A DNA stretch of 64,000 nt from Megaustenia siamemsis. Its lineage: Eukaryota > Mollusca > Gastropoda > Stylommatophora > Ariophantidae. Shown here piece after piece: positions 43,907 through 56,192 of this stretch (positions are counted from its first letter, which is position 1; each line of letters starts with the position of its first letter). The notes below the pieces were generated by a model that searched no databases, was not told where the DNA came from, and was given only the letters and a program-made list of their open reading frames with translations. The stretch covers positions 108,442,396-108,506,395 of the forward strand of contig JAVIAB010000092.1 of the NCBI GenBank assembly GCA_032433765.1. The letters run 5' to 3'. A program made the translations under genes and the position numbers.

Positions 43907-45870
43907 CTCTATATATTTAGTTTTTGTTACGTTTTTTTCCCAATAAACTTCATTTTAAGCGCATATCTTTAAATTGTAAACGTCGTATCTTTATATTTAC
44001 CTATTTTTATTTTATGTATGTTGCTAACACTATTCTGTGACAGTAACTTTGTATGTAACTTGTCTCGCACTCACCGAATAAATCACACATCATTTATATG
44101 TTCAACTCGACTAAAATTTTGTTCTTCACAAAATAAATATAAAATTCTAAATACTTTCACAATTACACTTCACTGACAATTTGGAACTGCAATTCCGATC
44201 GTTATTATCTGAAAAAGCTAATCGTATCTAGGTGACATGGCTATCGCCTGTATTAGTTTATCACTTCCACATTCTATAATTATTCGCTATGTAATTCTTA
44301 CACTGCCAGATACTTGTACATTCGATCTGCAGCCCATTTTGATCATCAAGTTATAGACTAGTTCAATCACACACTGCTACTCAGATAAACCTATACTTCT
44401 ATGTCTAAATTCTCTGATTCTCACAATGTGTCTAATCCATCTGTCTGTGCTCTGCTGGCGGAAAAGTCCAAGTAAAAGTTAAAGGGTAAAAAAAGGTCTC
44501 AATCCACACAGAGGCTGGTTATGTACATTTTCCAACATTCATCCAGCTAATCTTGTTACTTCAATTCAACTGAATGAGGTTTTAGAAACGTCAGTCTCAT
44601 TGTTGTGCCGAGAAGTAGCCATTAGCCTTTTGATATGATGTAAAGACACGCTACCAGTAAATGACTCAGAGGCGCACCCTTTTGGGTGGAGAAACAACAC
44701 ACTCTACAGTAACTGGGGTCTTCATCAAACACCAACACGTTTCTTCACTTATACTTTTCTAGGTCTACTTTATGTTCCAGAAACCAAATCTCAGTCTCAG
44801 AAAGTGATAATTGTTTCTTTATTCCCCAAATTTGTCTTTTGTGATAAATCTTCTATATATGCTGAAAGTCGACGAAATAGAAATCTGTGTCAGATGTGTC
44901 AGCCTGAGAGGCATAAATATTGATCTTTCGCTTTAAGGTGAGACACGGCTCAACAAGCGCTTTTTTTTTTTAGAGCGTGCAATAATGAAATAGAAGAATT
45001 TTCTTGGAGTATTTTATAAATTAATTCTTTAGCTCGTGAGTTATTTTGCCGCTCAGGTCAGAATTATACTGATTATCATTTTGTGAAGTGCCTAATGCCA
45101 TCACATTTAAGCCAGTGTACAAACTGTAATAAACATTTTTCAAAATATAAATTTTAGAAAAAAATGAAAAGAAAATATTAGATAAGCATTGTGATTATGG
45201 TTATTTATTTCTATTCTAAATATCTGAATACATCATTTATTTCATTTTTGGGATCGGTCGTGATGGTGGTGGGCGGGACGACATTAGGACTAGAGAATAA
45301 ATGCCGCATGCCAGTGCAATCGTCATAACTAACTAGTTTGCGCAATAGCAGTATCAAAAGTAAGGAATGAATTAGTGTGTCCTCAAGCTCCGGTTTTGAA
45401 ACCCCTGCTGTTGAGAATCAATTGACAGTATTTAGAGCAGACAACAGGTAGGGGGAGTGCAACCGTACATGTTAAAGAAGTTGATCAGGTGAACGATTAT
45501 CCATTGGGAAGACTATACAGAGATTTGTTTGCTGTGACAGACAGCGCTAATTGAGCTCAATTCATTGTGTGAGTAATCTTCTTACAAGAGGGTTTTTTTT
45601 CTCCTTTTTCCTTTTTTAAAATCAAGTTTAGATAGCTTTCGTCACATGTTTGTTTTACAGACGAAAAAATGTACTACAAGTTACGGTAATCACTATCAAG
45701 TGCCACAGAGTGATGATATATTTTCATATATACGGTAGAAAACCTTGATATCATAGATAAAGTATTTTTATTTTAGTTTGTAGCTTTTGCCTGTCAGCTA
45801 TCACGACTTTGGGCAAACAGTTCCTCATGTCAACATTAAAAGGTGAGTCTTTACTGTCAATACGGGTCTT
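43907..45870. other. No recognisable gene
   Basis: Nearly 2 kb of AT-rich sequence without tandem arrays, recognised mobile-element pieces or convincing frames. One of the longest unremarkable stretches in the window. Confidence 0.5.
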
Positions 45871-45877
45871 TACGGTC

Positions 45878-45990
45878 AATACGGGCGTAATACCGACCAC
45901 ATTAACCCAAAAATCATGTGCTGAAGGTCTGTAAAATGTATGGTCATTAGCACTGTATTCCCATTCGCCACTCTTCATTGGATGGGAATC
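45878..45990 (+). mobile_element. SINE family A, 3' half
   Basis: ACGGGCGTAATACCGACCAC, CCAAAAATCATGTGCTGAAG, AAATGTATGGTCATTAGCAC and a degraded terminal hairpin. A 16-bp GTCTTTACGGTCAATACGG-like sequence is duplicated just upstream (45850-45890). Confidence 0.8.
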
Positions 45991-46585
45991 TTTACTTTTT
46001 TTTTACTTTACTTAGCAGTAGTCAATCCCTTCTGTTCTGTTCATGTCTACCTAGCACTATCGTATAGAGACTTGGTCTTAAGAACAACACCTGAACTGAG
46101 AGTGATTAAAAGTTCATTGTTTATTGCTCGCTTCAGGATCAGTGAACGAGAGCTGGTAAAAACTGCACTCCACCTCCCCGTGGCGTGCATGGATACAGAC
46201 TAGCCTGTCTCTTAAAGCGATTGGGGACCGACGAGGGAAGGCAACCTGGTAACCAACAATGGCATTCTAAAGCTGGATGTGTTGGGCCGAAGAAGGCGCA
46301 ACACACATGCGCCCATACAACATATGCGCCCATTTAAAACTTCGTTTTAATGTCAGACGGTAACGTGGAGTAGTCTTTGGGTGAATAAGATGTCTTCACC
46401 TGATTCTGTTGCCATTTACATTTTCTGCATAAAATATGTTTTACAATCCAGTCTTAATTACTATTGATAGCAGAGTATAATAATTAGTACCAGTGTATTA
46501 CACTATTCATCGTATAGGACCTTTATACCAGACTTCCAGTATTTAGTAGCAGTGTAATGCCCTATAATCGCCAATAAACTACTAA
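45991..46585. other. No recognisable gene
   Basis: A GC-richer block at 46130-46320 (GGGACCGACGAGGGAAGGC, GGCGCAACACACATGCGCC) may be a repeat, but nothing identifies it. Confidence 0.35.
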
Positions 46586-46589
46586 TGTC

Positions 46590-46945
46590 TTCAGTAATCA
46601 AGAAAAGACGATGGTCACATGTTGGACATGTGATGAGGAGAGATAATAACCGAATAACAAAGCAAGCCATCATGTGGGAAACAGCAGGTAAGAGGAAAAG
46701 AGGCTGACCCAGAGACTCACTGAGAAGAACATTGATCAGAGAGGCAAAAGCAGCAGGAATTGGCTCCCTCAGTGAGGTAGAGTTGCTTGCACAGAACAGA
46801 GACAAATGGCGAGATTTGATAATAGTTCTTTACAAGGATCGAAAACTGCTAGAATAAAAATTTAGATAAGAGAAATAGTATCTGCGCCTATGCCTTATGG
46901 GCCGGCTACGGATAGAAAGGTCAATAGATAGATAGATACTGCACA
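46590..46945 (+). mobile_element. LINE C-terminal fragment, LF4 type, with (GATA)n tail
   Basis: Reads KKRRWSHVGHVMRRDNNRIT, KQAIMWETAGKRKRG, a stop, PRDSLRRTLIREAKAAG and LLAQNRDKWRDLI, then a stop, a ~70-bp untranslated end and ATAGATAGATAGATA. Typical LINE tail layout (GHVxR, GKRxxGRP-like, NRxxWR). Confidence 0.8.
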
Positions 46946-47054
46946 ATAAAGCCAATAGTTTCATATGTTAACAATTCAGTAAATATAACGACATGATCAG
47001 TCATAAACAATATTGTGGGCCTTCTTTCTTCTTATATTTTATTAATCCTCTGAA

Positions 47055-47335
47055 CTCCGGTCGGAGCTTTGGAAACTCACAAGAGATCTCCACCCAATCC
47101 GGTCTGGAGCATAGAGCACTCACAAGAGATCTCCACCCAATCCGGTCTGGAGCATAGAGCACTCACAAGAGATCTCCACCCAATCCGGTCTGGAGCATAG
47201 AGCACTCACAAGAGATCTCCACCCAATCCGGTCTGGAGCATAGAGCACTCACAAGAGATCTCCACCCAATCCGGTCTGGAACATAGAGCACTCACAAGAG
47301 ATCTCCACCCAATCCGGTCTGGAGCAAGCAGGCAC
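47055..47335. repeat. 43-bp tandem repeat, ~6.5 near-identical copies
   Basis: The unit contains CACAAGAGATCTCCACCCAA and TCCGGTCTGGAGCATAGAGC. Copies differ by one or two bases, so expansion is recent. It abuts the LINE fragment at 47336. Confidence 0.95.
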
Positions 47336-47600
47336 AACTCTCGCCTGGACATGATTTCATCATGTATGGTTCGTCACCATGTCCCCACGGTCTGCCTCTT
47401 CTTCGTTATCCAGGTGGTGCCCATGTTAATGCTAGGTGCAGATACCTAGTTCGTTCCATTCGTAGGATGTGGCCTAGCCATTTCCAACGTCTTTTTTCCA
47501 CTTCTTGATTGATGTTCTTAATTTCTGATCTTCTAGCGACTTCTGTGTTCGTAATGCGTTTATCTCACCTGATGTTTAGAATCTTCTTAAGATTGTGGGC
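47336..47600 (-). mobile_element. LINE C-terminal fragment
   Basis: Minus peptide: EVARRSEIKNINQEVEKRRW, KWLGHILRMERTRYLHLALT, WAPPG, a stop, RRRGRPWGHGDE. The RRWxWLGHxLRM...WxPPGxRxRGRP series is a standard LINE tail. Truncated and inactive. Confidence 0.82.
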
Positions 47601-48129
47601 GGTAGTGTATATTTACAACTAAACTGGCCGGTTCGCAATGTTAGCTGATGGACAACCAATGCATCGGACAAATATCATTAACAATCTACGAGAGATGGGT
47701 AGAGCACAGGACTTTGACAAAGTACAAATACATCCTAGACGGTGGGATAGTTCGGCTATCTAGACAAGGCGAACTTGGAAAGTAAACCGGTATTGCCAGA
47801 ATAGAGCCATATACTGGACGAATGAGAGGAGTTGTCAACCAACAATGATTTGACGCAATTAGTCCCTGTGTGCTGATGAACATTTTGAAGTGAAGATAGT
47901 GTGCTGAGACTGCTATGGTGGGGACTACAGTTACCTTTCTTTGCTTGGGAGATGTGTTAGCAATTCGGATGATTCCACTGGCACGGGCGGTTGAGCAATT
48001 ATGGATTTTAATTCGTTTGCAGTGATACCGAGGCCTACCATAACCAGATAACTGCAGATGAATGTGTACGTTGTGTTGTTATGATGATCCTATTTTAAAC
48101 ATAACATAGCATATACGACAAGTGGAGAT
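47601..48129. other. No recognisable gene
   Basis: No recognised feature. Confidence 0.4.
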
Positions 48130-48890
48130 AAATAGTGCAGGAGGATTTAAAAGAGGCAATTGAGTGTGTTAAAAACACAGTGAATGACAAAACTTTTACT
48201 TAAAACCACAAAAACTAAGATAATATCTTTTGATAAAACAGAAAAGCCAACACAAAATCATCAAGAGCTTGAAATGTTAACAAACTATGAGTATCCGGGA
48301 TCTGTAGTAACAAACAATGGAGACTGCTAGAAATAGATCAAAATAAGATTTGCAATAGAAACACACAAATTAAACGCCATGAAAAACAACATGTGACACA
48401 ATACCAGCAAGGCAGTAAAATAAAATTTACTGAGGACATGTATCTCGATAGCCACATACGGTTGTGAATCATGGACAATCTCGCAAATAGCAACAAAGAA
48501 AATCGATTCATTCAAAACAAAATGCTACAGACACATACATAAGATGCCTTGGATAATGAAAAAGAGCAATAAAGACATATTAACATATTCAACAATTAAA
48601 AAGACATGGGTTATATAAACCGACAGTTCTACGCCTGACATTTTCTGTATGCCATAACAGCGTCAAGAGACACAGCGGGCTGGAAATAACAATAATGGAA
48701 AGCATGGTTCCTGGGCGATGGATCAGCGGCAGACCAATAAGGTGGTTTCAAGACATCAAGAAGACATTGAACATGACAACAGAAGTAGGAGGTCTGGTTA
48801 GCTACAAAAATTCGTTTAGACGGTCTGAGGTGATTACAACATTCTGCAAAAAACATGCGGCCTGATGATGATGATTATTATAATGATGGA
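48130..48890 (+). mobile_element. LF3 LINE 3' fragment
   Basis: Degenerate thumb and tail region: KTTKTKIISFDKTEKPTQNH, YEYPGSVVTNNGDC, TCISIATYGCESWTI-like, CYRHIHKMPWIM and, near the end, RHSGLEITIMESMVPGRW and RRPIRWFQDIKKTLNMTTE. It ends CGGCCTGATGATGATGATT. The antisense copy at 50429-51990 is better preserved. Confidence 0.78.
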
Positions 48891-48944
48891 GATAAAGAAT
48901 GTAAAATAGTAATTTAACATACACACACACGCAAAACATGTAGT

Positions 48945-49275
48945 TATAATGATGTATTTATTATCCATGTTTTAATAATGATGTTTTTATTATCCATGTT
49001 TTAATAATGATGTATTTATTATCCATGTTTTAATAATGATGTATTTATTATCCATGATTTAATAATGATGTATTTATTATCCATGTTTTAATAATGATGC
49101 ATTTATTATCTATGTTTTAATAATGATGTATTTATTATCCATGTTTTAATAATGATGTATTTATTATCCATGTTTTAATAATGATGTATTTATTATCCAT
49201 GTTTTAATAATGATGTATTTATTATCCATAATTTAATAATGATGTATTTATTATCCATGTTTTAATAATGATTCA
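48945..49275. repeat. 30-bp minisatellite (~11 units)
   Basis: The unit contains AATGATGTATTTATTATCCA and TGTTTTAAT. Highly uniform. It follows the (GATGAT)n LINE tail by about 60 bp. Confidence 0.95.
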
Positions 49276-49279
49276 TTAT

Positions 49280-50325
49280 CCATATTTGTCGTTTTTACTC
49301 TTCCAAACAGGCATCTTAACTCAAACTGGTTGAACATCTAATTATTCGTTTATCCGGTACATGCAAACAAATGTTACCCCCAGAGTCCAACGGTTGTTCT
49401 AAAAACTAAGTCAGACAATATCCATTGTACTCTAATACGTTTCCAAAGAGCTCATCGTTTTATTGACTCAACGAAACAGACATCTGTTTCTACAGGTTTT
49501 CACGATATCGCACGTTGTTCATCTCATGCTGTGACAACAAGGAGCCAGTGTAAAAAAAAAAATAAATACAAAGACACATGTTGATATATGCTTCAAAAAT
49601 GTTGATCTTTGAATGAGTTGTCACGATCAATGACCAGTAAGGTTACCGCCTTATGGTCTGTCGTGCACTCGAAGCAGGGCCTGGTCGCTATGAGATATGC
49701 CGGGCAAATATTCTAGGCACCAAACACAGCTGATGCTCACTATCGTTGCATGAGGGCATCGATTCCCACATCGGATGGTGCCCTTCGGGTGGATGGAGCA
49801 GTTGCTGATGCGGAACTGTGTCTTCAATAAAAGACTGTTAATTAAAATAATACTACATTTGGTATGGCGTGGGTCTTCGTAATCCTGAGAATTGTTTCCA
49901 GGCAATTAAAGAAAATTACACTTTCGTTTCTGAAGGCAAGGGCGTGACGGATGTTCAAAGGAAGTAGAGTGAGGACCACTGGTTTACAATCCATAAGAAT
50001 ATTTTCTTCTGCCTCTTTCGTCTATGACTTTTATCATTTTGTCGTCGTGTCTGTGTGTGCGTCAGTGATTTACTAAACATGCAGTACTAGTCTCCATATT
50101 GATGTTTAAGCATTCTTGTTCCTGTTTCATGTTTTTACTTTTAACAGCCTCAAATATTCTCTGACTTTGTTGATGATATTTTCTCGAAGGTTTTCTTTAG
50201 CATACAACTGTCTCTCTCTCTATTCCTCTTTCGCTCTCTCTTTCTTTTTCACTATCTCTTTCTCTTTCACACTCTCTGGATTTCTGATTTATCAGCAATG
50301 TCCACTTGTGTTTATTACACAGTTC
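49280..50325. other. No recognisable gene
   Basis: A GC-richer block at 49640-49850 ends with AATAAAAGACTG and might be an exon or a retroelement end. No family recognised. Confidence 0.35.
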
Positions 50326-50327
50326 TA

Positions 50328-50328
50328 T

Positions 50329-50413
<85 letters not shown>

Positions 50414-50430
50414 ATTATATATATATGTAT
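50328..50430. repeat. (TA)n(GT)n compound microsatellite
   Basis: TATATA and GTGTGT blocks alternating. Sits at the 3' tail of the antisense LF3 LINE. Confidence 0.95.
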
Positions 50431-50446
50431 ATCATCAGGTTGCATG

Positions 50447-50584
50447 ATTAACATGGACGAGTAACATCAAAAGATGGACAAGTCAGCCTATGACAATCTG
50501 CACCATCAAAGCTAGAGACAGAGTGGAATGGCGCTCCATGGTAGCCAACCTTCGATGCGGAGACGGCACTCAATAATGATGATG
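50447..50584 (+). mobile_element. 138-bp LF2 LINE end with 18-bp target duplication
   Basis: The last 138 bp of LF2 (GVSDNLHHQS-type frames; in frame RVEWRSMVANLRCGDGT), ending CAATAATGATGATG. ATATCATCAGGTTGCATG is repeated exactly at 50429-50446 and 50585-50602. It interrupts the 3' end of the antisense LF3 LINE. Confidence 0.88.
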
Positions 50585-50602
50585 ATATCATCAGGTTGCA
50601 TG

Positions 50603-51990
50603 TTCTTTGTAGAACGCTGCATCCACCACAGGCCGTCTCAAAGAATCTGTCTCTAGCCAGCTCACGCAAGACTTCTGTTGTCATGTTCAAGGTCTCCTTG
50701 ATGTCTTTAAAACACTTTCTTATTGGTCTGCCCCTGATGCGTCGCCCAGGAACCATGTCTTCCATTATTGTTCTTTCCGGCCCGCTGTGTCTTTTGACGT
50801 GGCCACAGTATTTTAATTTCCTCTGTAGAATGGTGTTTATAAGCCAGGTCTGTTTAATGTTTAAATCTTTTAATATGTCTTCATTGCTTTTTTCATTGTC
50901 CAATGTATCTATTTTTGATGTTCTTATAGCATTTTGTTCCGAATGAAAATATTTTCTTCGTTGCTGTTTGGGAGGTGTCTGCTTTGTGTCACATGTTCTT
51001 TGGCATGTAATTTTCATGCGGCATTTAATTATCGAGTTGCTATTGCTAGTCTTCTTTTAACCTCTTTCTTGCAGTCTTCATGGTTAGTTATTATAGATCT
51101 CAGATATTGGTAGTTTGTTATAGTTTCAACTTCTTCACTGTTGATGATTTTGGGTTGGTTTTTTGTTTTGTCAATGGGCATTATCTTAGTTTTCTGTGAG
51201 TTTAAAAAGAGATTTTGCTCTTCACCGTGTGTTTTAACATACTTAATTGTCTCTTTTAATTCTTTTTGCACTGTTTGAGAGAGGGTCTGTGTCATCAGCG
51301 CATCTGAGGTCTGGAGTTATGTTGCCATTTATTGTTAAAAAGTCGAACTTCACAAATCTGAGATCGTTTTTTATATTTCTCATTATGTTCTTAGCATAGA
51401 TGTTGAACAGGAATGGAGGGAGGATACATCAATGCCTCACCCCTTTTTGTACCTAAAAGCAGTTTGATGTTTCGCCCGCTATTCTGATAGATGCCTGCTG
51501 TTCGTGATATTGTTGTTGTTGATGGATTGTCACGAGTTGATACGAGCATGTTTGCCCTTTGACTCATAGAATGTGGCGGGTCGTAATGGCTTTCTTGACA
51601 TTCCCGGCTCTTACTGGAGGTTGGAGGTCGTCTGTCCCAGGCTACGCTGGGATACTACTAGTCCAGCCCAGAGGTACTGCAATACTGGGTCCTCAATCAG
51701 TAACAGCCACCACTACAGGGAACACGTCGATCCTAGCTTCTGTTAGCCAGTCTGTTTTGACGCAGACTATTACCGGGAGAGACCACGAGGAGGTAGGTCT
51801 TGGTCAGCTGATGGTGCGCCGGCCCTGCTATTGCGACCGCAGGTCGCAGGCGCTTATGCTCCCCCCTGTTCGTGATATAATAGTGATTCGAGATTCGATA
51901 AATTCTATTAGACATGTTGTCTATGGGGCTGTAATGTTATATGGCTGTAAGAAACCACTAACATTTTATGTTGTTTGGGAACATACATAG
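50603..51990 (-). mobile_element. LF3 LINE with RT palm and tail, antisense, split by a 355-bp insertion
   Basis: Minus strand: QQASIRIAGETSNCF (RT motif before the QG box), CILPPFLFNIYAKNIM, CADDTD (YADD box), KIMPIDKTKNQPKIINSEEV and NYQYLRSIITNHEDCKKEV. A 189-codon frame follows: EKSNEDILKDLNIKQTW, KLKYCGHVKRHSGPERTIME, DMVPGRRIRGRPIRKCFKDI, LARDRFFETACGGCS. Frameshifts and stops inactivate it. The stretch above 51878 continues the RT on the far side of the insertion but is poorly preserved; its upper limit is approximate. Confidence 0.82.
51511..51865 (-). mobile_element. 355-bp unclassified retroposon with 13-bp target duplication
   Basis: Exact CTGTTCGTGATAT at 51498-51510 and 51866-51878 flank a 355-bp, GC-richer segment. 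On the minus strand it begins GGGGGAGCATAAGCGCCTGC and ends in CAACAACAACA, a simple tail. Size, tail and duplication fit a SINE or a short 5'-truncated LINE. A degenerate tRNA-like B box (GCGGTCGCAATAGC) is possible near the 5' end but not convincing. The 143-codon plus frame over it is a shadow. Confidence 0.65.
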
Positions 51991-52500
51991 AAGTGTGCGA
52001 GGCTGCGACTCTACGTGACACTTCTTACATACAATCTATCTTGCTCCATGATTGCTATAATAAAGCCTAGGAAACATTGACTTGACCTTAGCTTTAATAT
52101 AATAGTATACGTTTAAAATAAATCCTTAAGCAATTTCAATGAGCAAATTTAGATTCCAAAACAACCAAAATATTTATTTTATTTTCCTTATATTTATGTA
52201 CAACCTCTGAATACATTTATTATAAGATTTCATCCATCTTAGACGATTAGGTGCGATATGTTTTATTTTCTACTTCCTTCCAATCTTATAGCCTCCAGAG
52301 CAGTTAGGACATCATAAGTGACTGCAGCCGGTTTCTTTAACAAATCTTTGTTTGCGGTTACATATTGTGAGCCATTGTACAGTGATTACTGCTCATTCTT
52401 TGATGTTGTCTTTCCCGTCTTTTCTTCTGCTTTCTGCGTTTTCTTCGCACATTCGCGGTTTCCAGCAGAAAATAGTTGCACAATTTCGCGAGTGGGCTAT
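51991..52500. other. No recognisable gene
   Basis: AT-rich, no recognised feature. Confidence 0.4.
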
Positions 52501-52504
52501 AAGA

Positions 52505-52700
52505 CCATACTAAGCTTGTGCTTCCACAGTTGTTCATAATGTTTGCTGTTGATTTCTTGTGTTTCCACAGTTGTTCATAATGTTTGCTGTTGATTTCGTG
52601 TGTTTCCACAGTTGTTAATAATTTTTGCTGACGACTTCTTTGTTTTCCACAGTTATTTATAATTTATGTCGATTTCGTGTGTTTTCCAGTAGTAGATAAT
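52505..52700. repeat. ~41-bp tandem repeat, four copies
   Basis: The unit contains TTTCCACAGTTGTTCATAA and TGTTTGCTGTTGATTTC. Later copies diverge. Confidence 0.9.
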
Positions 52701-53880
52701 AGTGAGACATCATCGATAGGTGACAGTACTTGATGATGATGACATAGTTTACTTGAATTTAAATATTATATTTTAATAATTCTATTTATTTATAACATTG
52801 AACTCGCTTCAAATATGATCTAATTCGTTGTTCGTTATCGTTTCACTATTTTTATACATTCATAAAACATTATCTCAGAGGTTCCCAACTTGCTTTTCCC
52901 TACTGTTACATACATAACCTCATTTTTTTGTGATCACTCTATTTGATAGTCTTCTTCTTCGCTTGTTTGATCTCTCGATTTCATCCTCCCATTTTTAGTT
53001 TACTTATCCCCTTCCCTTTTAGCAATTAATCTTCCATCCCATCCCCATCTCCCGCACCTTTACAGCCATTCCTCCCATTTCTGTATTTTTCTTGTTATTA
53101 AAACCAGCAAACGCTATCTGTCAAAGAACATGTTTGCGAACTGAACTAAACCGTACAGTACTGGAGCGCGCTCGGCAGTGTTGCAAGTATCGAGCAACGG
53201 AACTGGCAGCTATTTAACTAAGATTATTTCCTTCTCTATCTCAAAACTGTTTTCGTCGCTGGTTTGTTTACCCTTAACTAATGCCCTAGGTTGAGCAATC
53301 GGGAGGTGGGGAAGACAAATCAACCACGTCGGATGTAATCAAAGAAACGATTTCACAAATGACGTGGTAATTGTCTAATTGATGTTTGCACGAACCGGCA
53401 ACCGTTGATGCTGTTCCACCGTGTGTCGTCCGCTAAGCTCGGAGAAGATTTGACATGACGTGTTAAGTGGTTGTTTTAAAAGGAATAAATATGGACAAGA
53501 ACAGATAAATCCGGACACTACATGTGTAACAGAGCTGTCTTCCTTAGATCATAAACGTTTCACAAGAGAATGGCAATATTGTATTACGTTTCATTTCTAT
53601 TGACCAGTTTCATTTAATTCTCTGCTTATTGTCAGCGTACACCCGTCTATCATACTTTATTATACGCGCTTTGCTCTACCTCTTTATTTTTGTTCTATAT
53701 TTGCTCAGTTCGTCTTTGCTTTTGATCGTATTTCTCAATCGTCTTTTGTCGTTATCACCGCTCTTTTTCCTTAATGTTCCAAATGACATGTTTAACAATA
53801 ATTTAACGATTCTTGATTGGACATCGTCTACAATTGCCTATTTATAAATACTCGTTATGCTGCAAAGACTACTTTCTTTG
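52701..53880. other. No recognisable gene
   Basis: Single-copy-looking sequence. The GTACTTGATGATGATGACA at 52726 may be a remnant LF1 tail. No coding signal. Confidence 0.4.
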
Positions 53881-53884
53881 TTAT

Positions 53885-54064
53885 CTGTCAGTCTGTCTGT
53901 CTGTCTGCCTACCAGTCTGTCTGCCTTCCTGCCTGTCTGCCTGTCTGTCTGTTCGTCCGTCCGACCGAATCCCGTCCGTTCGTCCGAATCCCACCCGTCC
54001 ATCTGTCCGTCCTTCCGTCCATCTGTCCGTCTGTCTGTCTGTCTCTCTGTCTGCCTGTAGGTCT

Positions 54065-54115
<51 letters not shown>
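53885..54115. repeat. (TCTG)n / (TCCG)n / (TC)n compound microsatellite
   Basis: CTGT repeats shading into CCGTCCGT, then 25 or so CT units at 54068-54112. A pyrimidine-rich tract continues to about 54720. Long plus frames here are low-complexity artefacts. Confidence 0.95.
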
Positions 54116-54116
<1 letters not shown>

Positions 54117-54905
54117 GTATATTTGTATTATCTATATATTCAAACTTTCAGAAATATTTGTATATGATATTTAAAAAAAAAAAAAAACGAAGAATCGCAA
54201 CTGAATGTAACGAGGTTTGTTATTCCATTACTATGTTGACTGGTATTATAATAATAGCAAGTAGTGCTCACTTCGATTCTCTCTCTCTCTTCCACACATA
54301 CTCTCTATCTTCCGCCTCAAGTTTCTTTTTCTCTCACCCACAATTGTTTTCTCTCTCTCTTCCTCTATGCCTCTGTCTCAAGCTTTACCTCTCTTGTATT
54401 TATGTGTCTATCACTTGCATCTATCTTCCCCGACACTGTCTCCCTATCATTCCCTCCTATTTCGGTCTCTCCTTGTCTATTCCGTTACCCTCCTTGTTTT
54501 CTTTCTTACCTTTTTATCTCTCACTATTGCTTTCTCCGTCTCTATATATCACTATGTATCTCACAGTAGTCATAATTTACATTAGTGTTTCTCGTTGTAT
54601 CTGCCCACCTCTTTGTGCACCTCTCTCTCTTTTCACTTTGCTTATCGTTCTCTCTCTCTCTATCTATCTATCTCTCTCTCTCTCTCTCACTTCTCGCTAT
54701 TTCTATTTTTTCTGACTCAGTTTTTCCTTATCCCTCTTGTTCTAACTTTCTCTTTATCGTACGAATGTGTTGACCCTCTCAGTACACACGTATCACAAAT
54801 TATATTTCGGGATGTCTTTCTTCACGTATAGGACAAAACAAAATAATATGTCTCTCTCCAGTTTAGTGTTAGGGAATGCTGTGTTAATGATCATGTTTTC
54901 GACTA
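54116..54905. other. CT-rich low-complexity tract, no gene
   Basis: Imperfect CTCTCT-rich sequence with several overlapping serine/leucine-rich frames in all plus phases; no domain. Confidence 0.6.
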
Positions 54906-54907
54906 TT

Positions 54908-54910
54908 AGT

Positions 54911-54977
<67 letters not shown>
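54908..54977. repeat. (TA)n microsatellite
   Basis: About 33 uninterrupted TA units. Confidence 0.98.
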
Positions 54978-54978
<1 letters not shown>

Positions 54979-55735
54979 TATTATAATAATAAAACCAGCA
55001 CTGCAATAGTATCGTTCTTCTTTAACCATTTAAGGCTGGTGAACCATTGTTCTCGCGAGCACCTATTTTATTTTATATTTACTATCTTCTGAAGGCTTAT
55101 GTAACGATCAGAGTGTGTTTGCGCTGGAATAGCTGTACAGCATAATTCAGACATTTGGGGAAAATCATGAAATAACTAAACATCGCATGATGTTCACATG
55201 TTTCTATAATGAAGATAAAGATCAAAATGTAAACATCGAAAATTATTACCTAGGATGTTTTGTTTATGTTCCCAGTTCCAAATGTTTACATAAAATATAA
55301 TTAAATAATTAAAACGTGTCCTTTTAAAGCAACATTAACATGCAAACCTACATAATTGTACTTGAGCTTTCGTGTTTTAATATAATCAATTATGTTTTTA
55401 CCATGTTTTAAATTACACAATTTTTATTTTCAGACATAAGTAAAATGTAGTACAGCTTTGATGTTTTCAAATCACTACAACCTAAACATTTTTTTTTTTT
55501 TTTTTTTAAAGTGTTTTGTGTTTATATTTCTCCCTAATCTGTATTATTTGTAAATTTATATAAATATTAGTTTCATTTGTGAAAATTTATGGAAATATTT
55601 TATTAATTTGTGTGTGTAAAATATATACAAATATTTATTACTTTTTTTTTGTTTGAAAATCTGAGTATACGTTATAGCACTTCTATGTTTAAATTGATAC
55701 TCACAAAGGAGCACTTTTATGTTTACATTTATGCT
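54978..55735. other. No recognisable gene
   Basis: AT-rich with T-runs; no recognised feature. Confidence 0.45.
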
Positions 55736-56192
55736 AATTTTTGACAATAGAAACAGAGTTCTTAAATGTTATGTAGAGCCAGTTTTAACATATGGATGTG
55801 TATCATGGACAATAGGACAACAGACAAGAAAATCACTGGAGTCTGTAGAAAAGTGGTTCTACAGAAGAATGTTGAGAAGATCTTGGACAGCTAAGAAGAG
55901 TAATGAAAACGTTATGAAAGAGGTCAAAACAACAAGAGAGCTAAATTCCAAAATTATAAAGAAACAATCTTCGTTTTTTGGCCATGAAATGATAAGGAAA
56001 CAGCTGGAATATATTGTAACAACTGGGAAAATTGACGGACGAAGAGATAGAGGAAAGCAAAGAGAAAAGATATCAGACAGCAAAAAAGAACGGCTTGGCA
56101 AGTCAACAACAGAATTGATAAATAATTGTCGAGATTGAAAGCTTTGGAGAGGCATGACCACCTACGCCAACAAGCATGGTACTTGGTGATGA
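55736..56192 (+). mobile_element. LF1 LINE 3' fragment
   Basis: An almost uninterrupted frame (55719-56138) covers the family C-terminus: CYVEPVLTYGCVSWTIGQQT, SLESVEKWFYRRMLR, FFGHEMIRKQLEYIVTTGKI, RGKQREKISDSKKER, then a stop replacing the codon after NNCRD. It ends CATGGTACTTGGTGATGAAG. Truncated at the same kind of position as other LF1 copies; closely related to 13932-14841. Confidence 0.87.

Noticed and set aside
51559..51990. 143-codon plus-strand frame as a host gene
   Set aside because: It crosses the edge of a 355-bp insertion bounded by a 13-bp target duplication and has no recognisable domain.
53813..54715. 300-codon Ser/Leu/Cys-rich frame
   Set aside because: It runs through (TCTG)n and (TC)n simple sequence with other plus frames similarly open.
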